From Isoetes taiwanensis (Eukaryota; Streptophyta; Lycopodiopsida; Isoetales; Isoetaceae), in assembly GCA_021234155.1 (NCBI GenBank), contig JAJEKV010000013.1, positions 16,469,877-16,533,876 of the forward strand: a DNA stretch of 64,000 nt, read 5' to 3'. A program made the position numbers and the translations under genes. The stretch's first letter is position 1; each line of letters opens with the position of its first letter. The notes under the pieces are model-generated. The model ran no database searches and had not been told where the DNA came from. It was given only the letters and a program-made list of their open reading frames with translations. Shown here piece after piece: positions 1-10,261 of this stretch.

Positions 1-248
1 ATAAATGGTATGCGCTCACCATTCTTTCCAGCAATACTAGGATTTTTCGGCAGAACGGGACGGTCAAACATTTCAGAAACTTGTGCGTTTGTGAGGTAAT
101 CTGAAATAACTGATTCTAAAAACTCTTTACTAATATCTACCTCAAAATCCATATTCTTATCTGTCAAACTTTTCAAAACCACTGATCCATCCTTATTCTA
201 ACAATTGCTGATATCAGACAACACACTGAATGTCGAAATATCTGCCAT
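1..248 (-). pseudogene. 5' end of an unrecognised minus-strand gene, running off the left edge
   Basis: On the minus strand an ATG at 248-246 (MADISTFSVLSDISNC) runs in frame into a TAG at 200-198 and then stays open to the window edge. The part after the stop reads NKDGSVVLKSLTDKN and then DFEVDISKEFLESVISDYLT. Residue use looks like real soluble protein, acidic and helical. Two readings fit: one ORF with a premature stop, or an exon starting at 197 after the acceptor-like TTGTTAG. A strong donor CTAG|GTAAGT lies upstream on the same strand near 416, so a spliced 5' region is plausible. I do not recognise the family. It could be a host gene or a transposon ORF. Confidence 0.4.
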
Positions 249-449
249 TCCTAAAAACTCCAGACTTACAGTCATATTTCCACAGAATAAAAGAAAAATC
301 AAAAAAATACTACCACTACACATCCTGAACGTACTTCAGACTCTGCAAACAACAAAGAAAACATATTAGGAACAAAAAAAATTAACTCTAAAGCAAAATG
401 CAAGAAAAATACTTACCTAGATTAGAATCCAGGTTCCTAGAGTTCGCCA

Positions 450-810
450 CAGTCGTCCTAGCAGTTTGAAAGTTGAAGTTGAAGATGAACTTGCTGAAAA
501 ACACCAAAATCAGTTCACAGGGAAATCTTGTGCAAGAATAGAAGATTTTTACTCAAAGGCAACACTCCAGCTCGAAAAATGATGGAAAAGACAGAAGAAT
601 CTAAAGATCCTTTACAAAGAAGGTAAATCGCAGGCTCCTCAGAAAAAGCACTGATCGAGCAGATTGGAGTCGCCTAGCAGTCGTCCTAGCACTCTGAAAC
701 TTCGATTTGAAGATGCACTAACCAAAAACAGGGAAATCTTGTTCGCTCCAGTAAAGAAACCTCGAAAAATGACAAGATCATCCACAAGGAAGGTAAATCG
801 CAGGCCCTAG
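450..810. repeat. Imperfect direct repeat, two units
   Basis: Two stretches, about 450-640 and 672-810, share in the same order AGTCGTCCTAGCA, GGGAAATCTTGT, CTCGAAAAATGA and AAGGTAAATCGCAGGC. The period is about 200 bp. The repeat sits in the presumed 5' region of the left-edge gene. Confidence 0.6.
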
Positions 811-993
811 GCATCAATATAGAACCAAAACAAAGGCCAGGGCCTGGCGCCTCAGAAAATGCACTGGTCGATCGGATCCTGCCCTGACGTCGAGGCCATA
901 GCCGGAGCTCTGCCGGCCAAGACGAAAATGCAGCGAATAGTGAATGCCGGCCACGTCATCAGAAAACGCCCCACCTAAATTTCACGTTGCACC

Positions 994-1092
994 AATGTTC
1001 GTCCGTTGGGATTCCGGCCAGAAAATTGGACTTCGCGCGTCGGACGCGTGTCGGCCAATTTTCTAGGCCAGAATCCCTCCTAGACGAACATT
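994..1092. repeat. Foldback (inverted repeat) with GC-rich loop
   Basis: The left arm 994-1029 starts AATGTTCGTC and includes GGATTCCGGCC and AGAAAATTGG. The right arm 1055-1092 is its near-complete reverse complement. The arms of about 36-38 bp enclose a 25-bp GC-rich loop that itself contains CGCGCGTCGGACGCG. It could be a small MITE or a regulatory hairpin. I saw no clear target duplication. Confidence 0.65.
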
Positions 1093-1101
1093 CCTGTATA
1101 C

Positions 1102-3276
1102 AAGAGCAAATGTACTAAACGGGGGCAAAATAGGGCATTGGATTAAAGGAACCATTAAGACTAAAGAGACTCCTAAAAGAAGCAAATAGAGTCAATTAGA
1201 AGCAATGAAATCAAGGGAGCAAAGCATCAAATTGGGACTAATGGAATACCAAGCAGTTAAAATATGGATACAAAACTGATTCAAAAATAAAGTTATATAT
1301 AGCCAACTTCTGATATAGTAAACAACGACGACGACAAACAATCCAAACTATTGAAACTATACACAATGTTTAATAAAAAAACGATGAACATTGTGAAACA
1401 TCAAATTATAGAAAAAGAAAACAAAAGAAAAAAAAGCAATGATACATATCTAAGTGAAGCATCTGATGAGGTGCATAATAGTTTTGACAAAAACATGAAC
1501 TAAAATAGGAACAATTACCTCATAGAGACAAAACAAATAACTTGTGTGAGCCCAACCATCCAATCTTTCTAAAAGAAGTTGACACATTCTTCGCTCGAAA
1601 ACGAGCAAGCACATAGGTGATGGCAAACAGAGAAGCACAATTACATCAAAAAAAATTAAGCAAAAATTGCGTTAATTATAAGAGCATATACTAAGAGGGC
1701 ATTATACCTATAACTAGTAACAGTGTCCAGCATCATTGCGGACAGATTGGTAACTTGCAAATGATAATCCTGCAGATTTACTTTGAAAACACAACGTCTT
1801 GGATTTATTTACATTTAATCTTGATGCATGGCAGCATATTGGTCTTTCAAAGTAGTGTTATATGCAACTCCTACTCTTTAATGTCTTCTCACTTGCATGT
1901 TACACCATTAGGCAATAAATCATGGCAACTAAGGCAAGGCTATATGGAAATTATGCGCGTAGAAATCCCTCTATATTGCATAAAAAAGGTGGTTGCAGAG
2001 CTATATGCAGTTGTTGATAGTTACAATATTCTAGAACTTCGTTCCACATTAGGGATGCCCATGTCCAATTGAGAAGCTCATCATTTCATTCGTTTTAAAA
2101 TTTTGAAAGTTTCAGAACACATAATGTTATCCTGAAAACCAGCATTGCTAATGTTAGTGTAGTCTTATTGGCCCAACTTGTACAACCTTTTTTCAAAGGA
2201 AAAATAACAATGGCAAAAATTAATTGTAACAGGAAGCCCAAATTGTTGTACACAAAGATAAGGCAACTTCAAGCTCAGCGCAATCTTTGTTAAGATAGCA
2301 TTTTAAAGAGCAACATTTTCTTGTTTTAGAACGGCATGTTGTCAACTGGAAAGTGTACAATCTATAAATTCCCATGACCCAGCATAAGACCATATAATAA
2401 GGCGATTATAGAGCTTAAGTTTAAAAGATTTAAAAAGCAAAAAAATTTCATTATGTTTGGTGTACCATAGGTTCGATGTATATCCATTTTGTCATTATTC
2501 TTTGTCCCTTTGTGTCCAGTGTGCTTTATTTATTGACATTGAAGAGTTATCGAAGTTGCCCATGAAATACTCATATGTATGCCCTCTTGTTTTATGGTGC
2601 AAAATTTTCTTTTCTTTTGTTTAACATAATAACATCACTTGCAAATGTATATAGAAAGCATTTTTCTTTTTAGATACCGAAGATGCAAGATACGCTTATT
2701 ATCATGGCATCCCATTGTTAATTTCAAATGAGTCTAGTGCTGGATACAATGTTATGCATATAGCTAAATGAGAAGATAACATAAAGCATACCCAATTTAT
2801 GCTTGAAAATTGATAAACTTCATGGCCATTGCATACATAAAACTGTCAATTCCTTTCTTGGAAGCGGGCATAAATTTTGAAATGTCGGCAAAATTAGTGA
2901 TTGCAAGCAAATCTTTATTAACAAAAGATATCAAACAAAGTGAACATTGCATGTGAACATGGAGGGCTTTCACCACTCAATCAAACATGAGAAGATGCTA
3001 TGTCGCCATGATATAGTTCCCATTCCATCCTTGCTAGAATGCATACCAATGCAAACTTGTTTTCTCTCCTCAGTGGCCAATTGTTTCTTTCGAAGTGAAT
3101 GAAAGATCCAAATGTACAGTAATTACCATCGTTAATGGTCAAAAAAATAAACATACGTTGGTTCTGATTATATGTGGACTATGAGTATTTGTACGCATGT
3201 AAGACTACTAGAAAAAGGTCCATACATTTATCGAAGGCCACATTTAATGATGATTTAATAAGTTTTTTAAGTAGTA
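1102..3276. other. AT-rich spacer without recognisable genes
   Basis: Only short ORFs without family signatures occur here, for example a 105-codon plus-strand frame at 1755-2072 with no recognisable motif. I see no tRNA, TIR or coding exon. Confidence 0.5.
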
Positions 3277-3279
3277 TAA

Positions 3280-4036
3280 GGGTCAATTCCCACTGGCGGT
3301 TAGGTTAGGTTAAATGTGCCAAATAATGGAAACTTGCTTTCACACTAGCACTTAAGTTACTATCAGTTAAGTTAGGATTTGGTTAAATTTTAACTATGGT
3401 TAACTTAACAAGGTCACTTTCATACTGACAATAGTTAAGTTACTTTTAGTTAAAACTTTAACTGGTCCCCTTATTTTAAACTAGAAGTTAAGTGACCTAG
3501 GAGAGGTACACTTAGCTCAGTTAAGCACTAACTTAACATAACTGTTAAGTGAGAAAGGGTAACAATATAGTTAAGTTATTTATGTTTTATATGAAAATGC
3601 ATATTTCTTGTTGCCTCTTTCAATATCTAGGAATATGCATTTTCATAATATTCAGTGTATAGTTATATTCTGTTTTATAGTTCTTTCAATACTACTTTCT
3701 AATTAGTGTGCATCATCGGTAGTTGGCAATTTTTTTTTTTCCGAACAAAACTCTCTTTAACTTAACATAAATTTTTAACTGGCAGTGTGAAATAAGTATA
3801 GTTAACGCTAACCTAACTTACCACTTTAACTACTAGTGTGAATCATCAACACAAAATTTAATTCAATTTTTTATTTTTAACTTAATGGGCATGATGGGAA
3901 TGCAAATTTCTATGCTTCCTTAAGTTAGTTCTAATTTAACCACCTCAATGGAAAACTAGAATTTTTTTTCTAGTTAGGTTAAGAAATAACCAAGTAGTTA
4001 AGCTAACTTAACTTAATGGCGAGTGGGAAATGGCCC
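3280..4036. mobile_element. PIF/Harbinger-type (Tourist-like) MITE, 757 bp
   Basis: The termini are inverted repeats: GGGTCAATTCCCACT on the left and GGGCCATTTCCCACT as the reverse complement of the right end. Both are flanked directly by TAA (3277-3279 and 4037-4039), the 3-bp TWA duplication typical of PIF/Harbinger. The similarity continues inward through a zone of GGTTAGGTTA/TTAAGTTAAGTTAG motifs. The interior holds many TTAAGTTA, AGTTAAGT and GTTAACTTAAC motifs on both strands and no ORF, so it is non-autonomous. The repeated motifs may be transposase binding sites; that part is inference. Confidence 0.85.
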
Positions 4037-4039
4037 TAA

Positions 4040-4765
4040 CATTGGTTGATATACTACATCTTGTGTGTGCCTCCTCCCAGTACGTATTGATCCACAACAT
4101 AAGTTATAATGTGGAAGCACTTCAAATGCAGGATGCCAGGAAACATATGCTAATGCTCGTGAATTCTGCAAATAGATGATGCAAACATGTGAGCTATAGC
4201 ATAGAGCTTGTTGTATTTTCTATAAAGTACATCATAGAATTAAGACTAAGGAAATAAATTATAAATAGAAAGCTTTCACATTAAACCTTTTTGTCATTAT
4301 CCATGTGCTTCAAGATGATTTGCCTCTATCTACATAGGACAGAAATTTAGAGTAGATGCTCGAAGCATATGTTTGTTTACAATGTGAATCTGCACCAAAC
4401 ATAAACTTAATAACATAAAAACTTGGATTCGTAAAGATGTGAATGCGCTGAGAAGATAGTACCTAACGCCTTTTGCATAGAATGTAGTCGAATATTAACT
4501 CGAACCTATTGAAGATGGAATTGGGAAACTTGTTTACAAATGTCCTCTGTACTATTGGCACATTATAACTTTGTGCAAACCACATTTGTCTGAGAAGATA
4601 CACGTGGAAATAAGTCTTTCAATAATGATGTGTTAGAAACTTGGTCTTGAATCTCCAATCTAAAAGTGGAAATCGAATCATTCCTTCATGCTACCCATCG
4701 CACACATGACCAATGTTTCATTCATAGATAAGTTGTTAAGACAAAATGATTTCACATATATGTTG
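4040..4765. other. Spacer, nothing recognised
   Basis: AT-rich sequence with short frames only. It could include downstream intron or exon debris of the phosphatase pseudogene at 5020-5800, but I could not recognise any phosphatase motif here. Confidence 0.4.
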
Positions 4766-4769
4766 AGAG

Positions 4770-5018
4770 CAAAGAAGTGCACATAGCAAAGAAGTTGAGA
4801 GCAAGGAAGTGCCATACCCAAGGTCACGGGTTCAACGCCTCGTTGTGAAAGTGGCCATGCAATGTAAAGTTGGTGGGGGAAGGACCCACTTCAGCAATGT
4901 AAAGTGGTGGGGGCAGGACCCATCTGGGTGTGTTGTAAAGTGTCACATGTCCGATAGGATGCTGCCTTGTGGCGTGACGTTAAAATCTCTTCTTCTTCTT
5001 CTTCTTCTTCTTCTTCCT
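4770..5018 (+). mobile_element. tRNA-derived SINE with (TTC)n tail
   Basis: A polymerase III-like A box (TAGCAAAGAAGTTGAGAGC, 4784-4802) is followed about 25 bp later by a B box in GGTCACGGGTTCAACGCC (4822-4839). The unit continues with an internally duplicated 'AATGTAAAG...TGGGGG..GGACCCA' segment and ends in a TTC microsatellite (about 4987-5016). A box, B box, unrelated body and simple-repeat tail together are the standard layout of plant SINEs. A partial duplication of GTTGAGAGCAA(A/G)GAAGTGC lies at its left edge. I could not confirm a target duplication. The tail abuts the last recognisable codons of the 5-phosphatase pseudogene. Confidence 0.6.
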
Positions 5019-5019
5019 A

Positions 5020-5800
5020 GAAGGAGAGAATCCCAATCATCAGCTGCCACCAGTGCCTTTACTTCACTATCCGACAAACCTAGCCTGTATTTCAAGTCTC
5101 CAAGCCATATTACACGCCTACAATGGCAGGTTGAAAAATGAGTAACTAAATTTTTTTTCAAAGAATATTGCATGTTTGGTTATTTACTCATGATCCAGTA
5201 TGGAATCTGGCAAGTTCCTTGCAACATATGTAGAAGATCGTAAAAAGTACATCCTGCGCATGGTCCCTGTACTCGTCTTGAGAAGCATAATGCTCCCAGA
5301 TATTGATCTCTATTACAAAGAAAAGGGTATTTAAGGGATGGGGGCTCTTGCAGGGTAACGTAGATAGTTATAGCCTTGAACTAGTAGATTACCTTGTCCA
5401 TTTTTACCCAAATGGTGAGAAAAACTCCAATCACTTGATGTTGACGATATGAACATAATGATTTCTTGATTACATGCAACGACGCGAAAATTTGTAGACA
5501 CTTGGAGAACCGCCAATGTCAATAGATCCTCTTTGCTAGGTGATTTCATAAGATGAAAGACATTTCCAAATTTAATGGTTTCCTGGATCCTGCCTAAAGG
5601 AAGTTAGAAAGTGAGAATATGTGGGTCGAGTACAAACTTGATAACCAGAAAGTCATAAAATTTCAGATCAAAGTAATGTGACAGATCCAATTATATAAAC
5701 ATATGCAGATTTTTTTTGTGTCTAGCCATTCAGGCAAGTTCAAATCATCTGGAGGATATTTTCTCGCCAGATTCCAAGTTTCCACTATGAATTTGAGTTG
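5020..5800 (-). pseudogene. Inositol polyphosphate 5-phosphatase pseudogene (partial)
   Basis: Minus-strand pieces follow the order of plant type I inositol polyphosphate 5-phosphatases, enzymes that remove the 5-phosphate from inositol phosphates and phosphoinositides. At about 5796-5703 lies FIVETWNLARKYPPDDLNL, matching the N-terminal F(V)GTWNVGG-PPDDLNL block. At about 5596-5535, after a TTTAG acceptor, QETIKFGNV matches the QEIVPLNAGNV block. At about 5475-5395, HQVIGVFLTIWVK matches the MVGIF-IWVR strand. From 5117, after a TTGTAG acceptor, come RVIWLGDLKYRLGLSDSEV and then KALVAADDWDSLLL, matching WLGDLNYRISLS...NDWDALL. The conserved Asn of GDLNYR is Lys here. Frames shift between blocks and the catalytic C-terminus is missing, so this is a dead copy. 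The SINE tail begins where similarity stops. Confidence 0.8.
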
Positions 5801-7090
5801 TTAGAATACATACCATAGGTTCTGAGTTTCTGAGTATCTTTGCCCTGCACCAAAATCCATTGCTTCTTGTCCTATTCCAAAGTCGCTTTTGCCATACTTC
5901 CTTGGAGCTATCAGATCACGGATCCGAAATGCACCAACAGCCTTTCAAGCAATAAAACACAATCTTATGTACGTAGAGCTAATGATCTTATCTTCAAGAA
6001 AAATGGTCCCAAATCATGCTCCCACAATAGCAGTTTTTTGGCACAGTAGCAGGTCACGAGAAAATGCATCCTTAGACACAACAACAGACAATGGAGATAC
6101 ATCTTTGCCGTTGATGTTTTGGGATCCCACAACACCTAGTTCCACAATCGTACATCAGCTCTCAAGCAAACCACAGACGAAACATAGACGCAACTTCCTA
6201 TTAATAATGCTAGAAACCATTCAAATCTTCGACCCACCCCCTCAAAGCATGAAATCGCTACCCCGAAGCAACTTATGTTTTCTATAGTCGATTGCAATCC
6301 TTGCCCTAGCTTCGCGACAAATTTTGCTGCCTTTTGTTGTGATGGCCGCCAAAAAAAACAACCTTTATGACCTTTTGATTTTTTTTTTTTTTATTTTTTT
6401 TATTGATCCGATCATCTAATATTAGATTTGGATATAAACAGTAATTGTGATTGCAAACGCACTAATGACTTTATGCTTTTGCACTAATAAAAGCATCTTT
6501 CAAAGATTCCCTACAATACCCTAATTCTGCCACCTTTGGGGGGGGGTCACTTAAAAAAATGACCCTAAATTTACAATTGCATGTGCCATTTTAGGGGCCA
6601 AAATTACAAAAAGTTAGCGTCTTGTTAATTTGACATCCCTAATTTAAGTATAAAAAAAAAAATCTAATTTAGGTGGTTTTGGGACACACATGGAAAGTGG
6701 GAAAATGAAAGAACCATCGAATGTTGATTAATTATGAAGATCAAACGTGGAAATAAAGCCGTATGCATTTTATTATTTGCTCAAGGAGAATGACAACATG
6801 CTATCTTGGCGCATATGCAAGCTACAAAATTATAACACACAACTAAAACAAAATTTGCATTGTGCATATATATCCATAGCTGAGTAACACAAATGTTTTT
6901 GAGCATGCAAGCAGAGCATGTTATGTGCACATAGCCACCTAGAAGAAAAAAGGTTCTCAAGATATGCGCGCATGGCATGACAATTTTTTTATTGATGCAA
7001 AATAGATACAAAGATAAATAGCAAGACGTCATACCAATCATAAAATATCACGGGTTCAAGAAAAGTTCATGTATGGACAAGTACAAGGTT
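5801..7090. other. Spacer, nothing firm
   Basis: Short plus-strand frames at 5840-6287 show no family signature. Poly-T, poly-A and G9 runs lie at 6379-6403, 6540-6546 and 6650-6660. A short inverted motif (GGGTCACTT...AATGACCC) lies near 6543-6566. I see no gene. Confidence 0.4.
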
Positions 7091-7091
7091 G

Positions 7092-7252
7092 GAACCAAAA
7101 CCAGTAGGTTGTGGAAAAAAAATGGGCAAGTAGGAAAGGAACCTGGTAGGTAGTGCCACATATGGACATGGACAGGTCGGAAACAAAACCAAAACCAGTA
7201 GGTTGTGAAAAAAATAGGCAGGTAGAAAAAGAACCTGGTAGGTAGTGCCCAT
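7092..7252. repeat. Direct repeat, period about 95 bp
   Basis: ACCAGTAGGTTGTG...GGCA(A/G)GTAG(G)AAA(G/A)GAACCTGGTAGGTAGTGCC occurs twice, starting near 7099 and 7194. Two overlapping minus-strand frames across it are products of the repeat and are not annotated. Confidence 0.7.
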
Positions 7253-7931
7253 GCGCGCATGGGCAAAACTTTCGGGTTGTGCTATGCGCGCATAGGGAAG
7301 ATACAATTTTTTTGTTTGGTGTTTTTTTCTTGTTCTAGAAATCGGCTTAATCGCCTCTAGAATCATCAGCGCCATGCCAGATTGCAGCTGTATTTTCAAA
7401 CCTATTTAATCAGGCCAGCTCGTCTCACCAAACCCTATTTCATAAGGTCGACTTCTCACCAGGTAAGCTTCTTTGTCAGGTCGTGAACTGGAAGCCCAAA
7501 TTTTTTTTCATGTCTGCTCTAGTTTCGGCCTTCTCTTTTTCTTCTGGTTTGATACAGAAAATTTTTAAGCAGGTTAATGGCTGTGCTAATATGGAAGCAT
7601 CTGTTTCCACTAGATAAGATCATTGTTTGGCAGGTTCACTAAGCTTCTTTGCTACTTTCAGCTGTTTACTCTATTATCTCGGTTGCAGGCTGCAATTGTT
7701 TTTCTCGAATCGAAGTGTTTTAGGCCACAACATAGGTTTTTATGAAAATAGGTGAATGTTTTTGTTCAATTCTGCAACTAAGTTATGATAATTCTGCAAG
7801 TGATTTAAGGTCGTTTTCCACATCCTTTATTCATTATTATGATTCCGGTTATAAGAAATTGCAGTTAAAAGCCTTTGTTGCTGAGAACTAATCAAGATTG
7901 GATGCATTTTCTTCTATTTTTAGATTCCATC

Positions 7932-8480
7932 CACTACAAGGGATCGCCGGCGTCCAACGGCGTGGCGTCGTACCGATGAACGTCGGATCGTGATGCCGTT
8001 GATCGGACGACATCGATCGTTCAACGACGACAATAACGCCGGAACGTCGACCGTTTCCGCGGCCATCAGGGCTGACGTGGTCGGATTTGCCTGCGTGGCA
8101 TATGGGGTACCAATTTGGCGGGCGAACTGCGTGTCAAACACGTCCACGCTAAACGTCGTTCAACGTTTCTTTCAGGTGTCGCCGCGCCGCGTCATGCGTG
8201 GAAATGGGCAGTTGCCAAAGCTGGCAGCCTGCGTGTCAAAGGCTGACGTCTGCGTCGTTGAACGACGTTGCACAACGCTGACGTGTCACGTCTGCCTGCG
8301 TGGCATGGTGCTGGTGCCAAGCTGGCAGCCTGCGTGTCAAGACGCGCCAGCGTGCCGTCGTTGAACGACGTTGCACAACGCTGACGTGTCACGTCTGCCT
8401 GCGTGGCATGGTGCTGGTGCCAAGCTGGCCTGCCTGCGTGTCAAGACACGTCAGCTTAAACGTCGTTTAACGACGTGACA
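7932..8480. repeat. CACTA left terminal region: subterminal palindromic repeats
   Basis: CGTCGTTGAACGACG-type palindromes recur at 8151-8170, 8250-8275, 8355-8375 and 8450-8475. They are mixed with GACGTGTCACGTC and with 'CCAAGCTGGCAGCCTGCGTGTCAA' type segments. A unit of about 105 bp, from the palindrome through GGTGCTGGTGCCAAGCTGG, is tandemly duplicated at 8252 and 8357. Subterminal arrays of short inverted motifs are the known TNPA-type binding regions of CACTA elements. The high CpG content contrasts with the AT-rich flank. Confidence 0.75.
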
Positions 8481-8498
8481 CAGAGGAATTTTTTTTTT

Positions 8499-8545
8499 TT
8501 TTTTTTTTGCCAAATAAAAACCCTAACCCTAACCCTAACCCTACA
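8499..8545. repeat. Poly-T tract followed by a short CCCTAA tract
   Basis: A T-run of 20 (8489-8508) is followed by about 3.7 copies of CCCTAA (8521-8544). The 6-bp unit differs from the usual plant telomere 7-mer CCCTAAA. It sits about 75 bp upstream of the ATG of a small ORF. A telo-box-like promoter or 5'-UTR element fits better than a true telomere remnant. Confidence 0.6.
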
Positions 8546-8619
8546 TCCACGTTATAAGTGGATCCATCAGTAGCTGCTGTTATTCTTATTTTTTGAGTGT
8601 TCTTCCCTATCTTGCTATA

Positions 8620-8928
8620 ATGGTCCGGCAGTTGAAGACCACCTTCGCGCGATATGTTCCTTCTAGCAGTAATCCTCCTCCTCCAAGGGAAGACAACTCC
8701 AGCAACCCCCCTGCTTCTCCCGCTGAGAACCCTCCCTTCACCATCGTGGCAAAGATGAGTGAAAAGGAGCTTCTGATTGCACTAACATCTGGCGTTCCAT
8801 GCGGGGAACGACTGGTAGAATGGCTCACCGAGCCAAACAAAGAGAAAACGACATTAATGGTGCAGATAATGATGCAAATGGTTGCATCAAACTGTCACGT
8901 CCTCAGGATGGACATAAGTAATGTATAA
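8620..8928 (+). CDS. CACTA accessory ORF, 102 aa
   Basis: The ATG at 8620 opens 102 codons: MVRQLKTTFARYVPSSSN, a Pro/Ser/Asn-rich linker (about residues 15-40), then a helical C-terminal half with KMSEKELLIAL and NKEKTTLMVQIMMQMVASN. It lies between two palindromic repeat arrays inside the transposon end. I do not recognise the family. A diverged partner with the pattern T-EKTK--MI-A--CMVLM lies at 16380-16480 downstream of a similar array, which suggests a conserved element-encoded protein. It may be the first exon of a longer transposon protein, because the next coding block starts at 9785. Confidence 0.5.
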   Translation: MVRQLKTTFARYVPSSSNPPPPREDNSSNPPASPAENPPFTIVAKMSEKELLIALTSGVPCGERLVEWLTEPNKEKTTLMVQIMMQMVASNCHVLRMDISNV

Positions 8929-9069
8929 GCTTTTTTTTATGAATGGAAACAATAAGTTTTTTTATCTATTTGTGTTGTCGTTGTATAAGCTTATTTTATG
9001 AATGGGAACAATCAGTATTTTTATTTATTTGTGTTATTTGTATTGTATGTTGTTTCTGTTATGTTAAAC

Positions 9070-9260
9070 AATCACAGTTGGTCGTTTAACGACGTTATGA
9101 TCATTTGACGTCGTTAAACGACGTCATGATCATCTGACGTGGCATATGAGGGGGCATCAGACGGCGCAAGCTGATGTGGCATGCCTAGGTGTCAGGACGA
9201 CGTCAGCTTGGCGTCGTTAAACGACGTCACACAGACGTCGATAAACGACGTCAAATATGG
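9070..9260. repeat. Second palindromic repeat array
   Basis: (C)GTCGTTTAACGACGT, GACGTCGTTAAACGACGTC, GGCGTCGTTAAACGACGTC and GACGTCGATAAACGACGTC occur in under 200 bp. TATGATCAT(C/T)TGACGT spacers are repeated twice between them. Several sites are perfect palindromes of 16 bp or more. Confidence 0.85.
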
Positions 9261-9450
9261 CGGGAACCCGGCCGCTCGGGTTATTTACTTGTTATTTTCA
9301 CTCGTTTGTTTGGATTTTTTGTTTCGTTGGGTCTTCATAAGGTAAGATCTCTGCTTTAATCTTTGTGTTAGAGTTAAACACCTCCAAATGCTAATAGATT
9401 AGAAGATTGAATCTTGAAAGTATGTTAAAAACTTGAGGGATGCATGATCA

Positions 9451-9628
9451 AGGTACTGGTCGGTTCCATCCCGAATGGAGAAGACTAAATGTATCGGGTT
9501 TATGCACCTCAGAACAGAAGTTTCAATCTTCATAGATTACAAAAGATTTGAAAGGTTGCGTGAATATAAGGTACTGGTCGACTCCATTTCAAATGGAGAG
9601 GACTAGATGTATCGGGTTCAGGCACCCT
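9451..9628. repeat. Direct repeat, period about 119 bp
   Basis: AAGGTACTGGTCG-(G/A)-TCCAT-(5 bases)-AATGGAGA-(A/G)-GACTA-ATGTATCGGGTT occurs at about 9451 and 9570. TCCAT..AATGGA inside each copy is a small inverted repeat, so each unit could form a hairpin. It lies in a non-coding interval of the CACTA element, possibly an intron. Confidence 0.7.
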
Positions 9629-9784
9629 TCAATCAAATGCTTTCTAAATATCATAAACGTTGTATGAATCTGAATCTTAAGAATAAACATTTGATAAAAT
9701 CATGAAAAAAACATGGATATTTATAATTATTATATTATTACATGGTTTTTTATTAATATTTTTATTGTTTACTAGAAAAACAAC

Positions 9785-10170
9785 ATGGACGAACGTCAGA
9801 AGGAATTTGAACGTAAAGTGAGACAGAAAGCTTTGAGAAAGTTACATGGCGACTTGCGCAAGAATGTTACCCCAACAATTGCCACAAATAGTCCAATTAG
9901 ACCCAGTGGACCTAGTCTTCCTAGAGGCTTGGGTGGTGTGTGCAAAATGAATGCCCGCCGATGTATGTACCATAAACATGTTTCGAATGATTAGTTAACT
10001 TTATATCTTGATGTTACTTTTTTTTTTGCAGTTGTAGCGGTTATATTGCAATTGTTCGATGTGCAAAGGACAAATAAAACGGATGAGAAAGACTGTCCTC
10101 GACCATGTTGAGAAATATGGTGAATGCCCGACAAATCCGGTGCTTTTGATGCACATGTGGGTATTCCAAC
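9785..10170 (+). pseudogene. CACTA transposase N-terminal exons (Cys-rich transposase-associated domain)
   Basis: The ATG at 9785 starts a basic, charged segment MDERQKEFERKVRQKALRK up to a donor-like GAT|GTATGT near 9970. After a TTTTTTTGCAG acceptor at 10032 the second part reads CNCSMCKGQIKRMRKTVLDH and continues VEKYGECPTNPV. This matches the CxC..C....V..H....G pattern of the transposase-associated domain found before TNP2. The two parts do not join in one frame with any splice choice I tried, so at least one indel is present. Confidence 0.55.
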
Positions 10171-10261
10171 GAGGTATAATACACTAATCTTATGAACGAT
10201 AATCAACTACTCTCATGTACTTGAATCGATGTCTTAACTTAGTTTTTTTGTATTTTGTTAG

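Noticed and set aside
4809-5173. Plus and minus ORFs across 4809-5173 with poly-Leu or poly-Arg tracts
   Set aside because: The tracts are the (TTC)n tail of the SINE read in frame. Only the RVIWLGDLKYR part of the minus ORF is genuine, and it is annotated as a phosphatase pseudogene.
8521-8544. CCCTAA repeats as a telomere or interstitial telomere remnant
   Set aside because: Under four units, 6-bp and not the usual plant 7-bp type, and located inside a CACTA element upstream of an ORF; a telo-box-like element or chance fits better.
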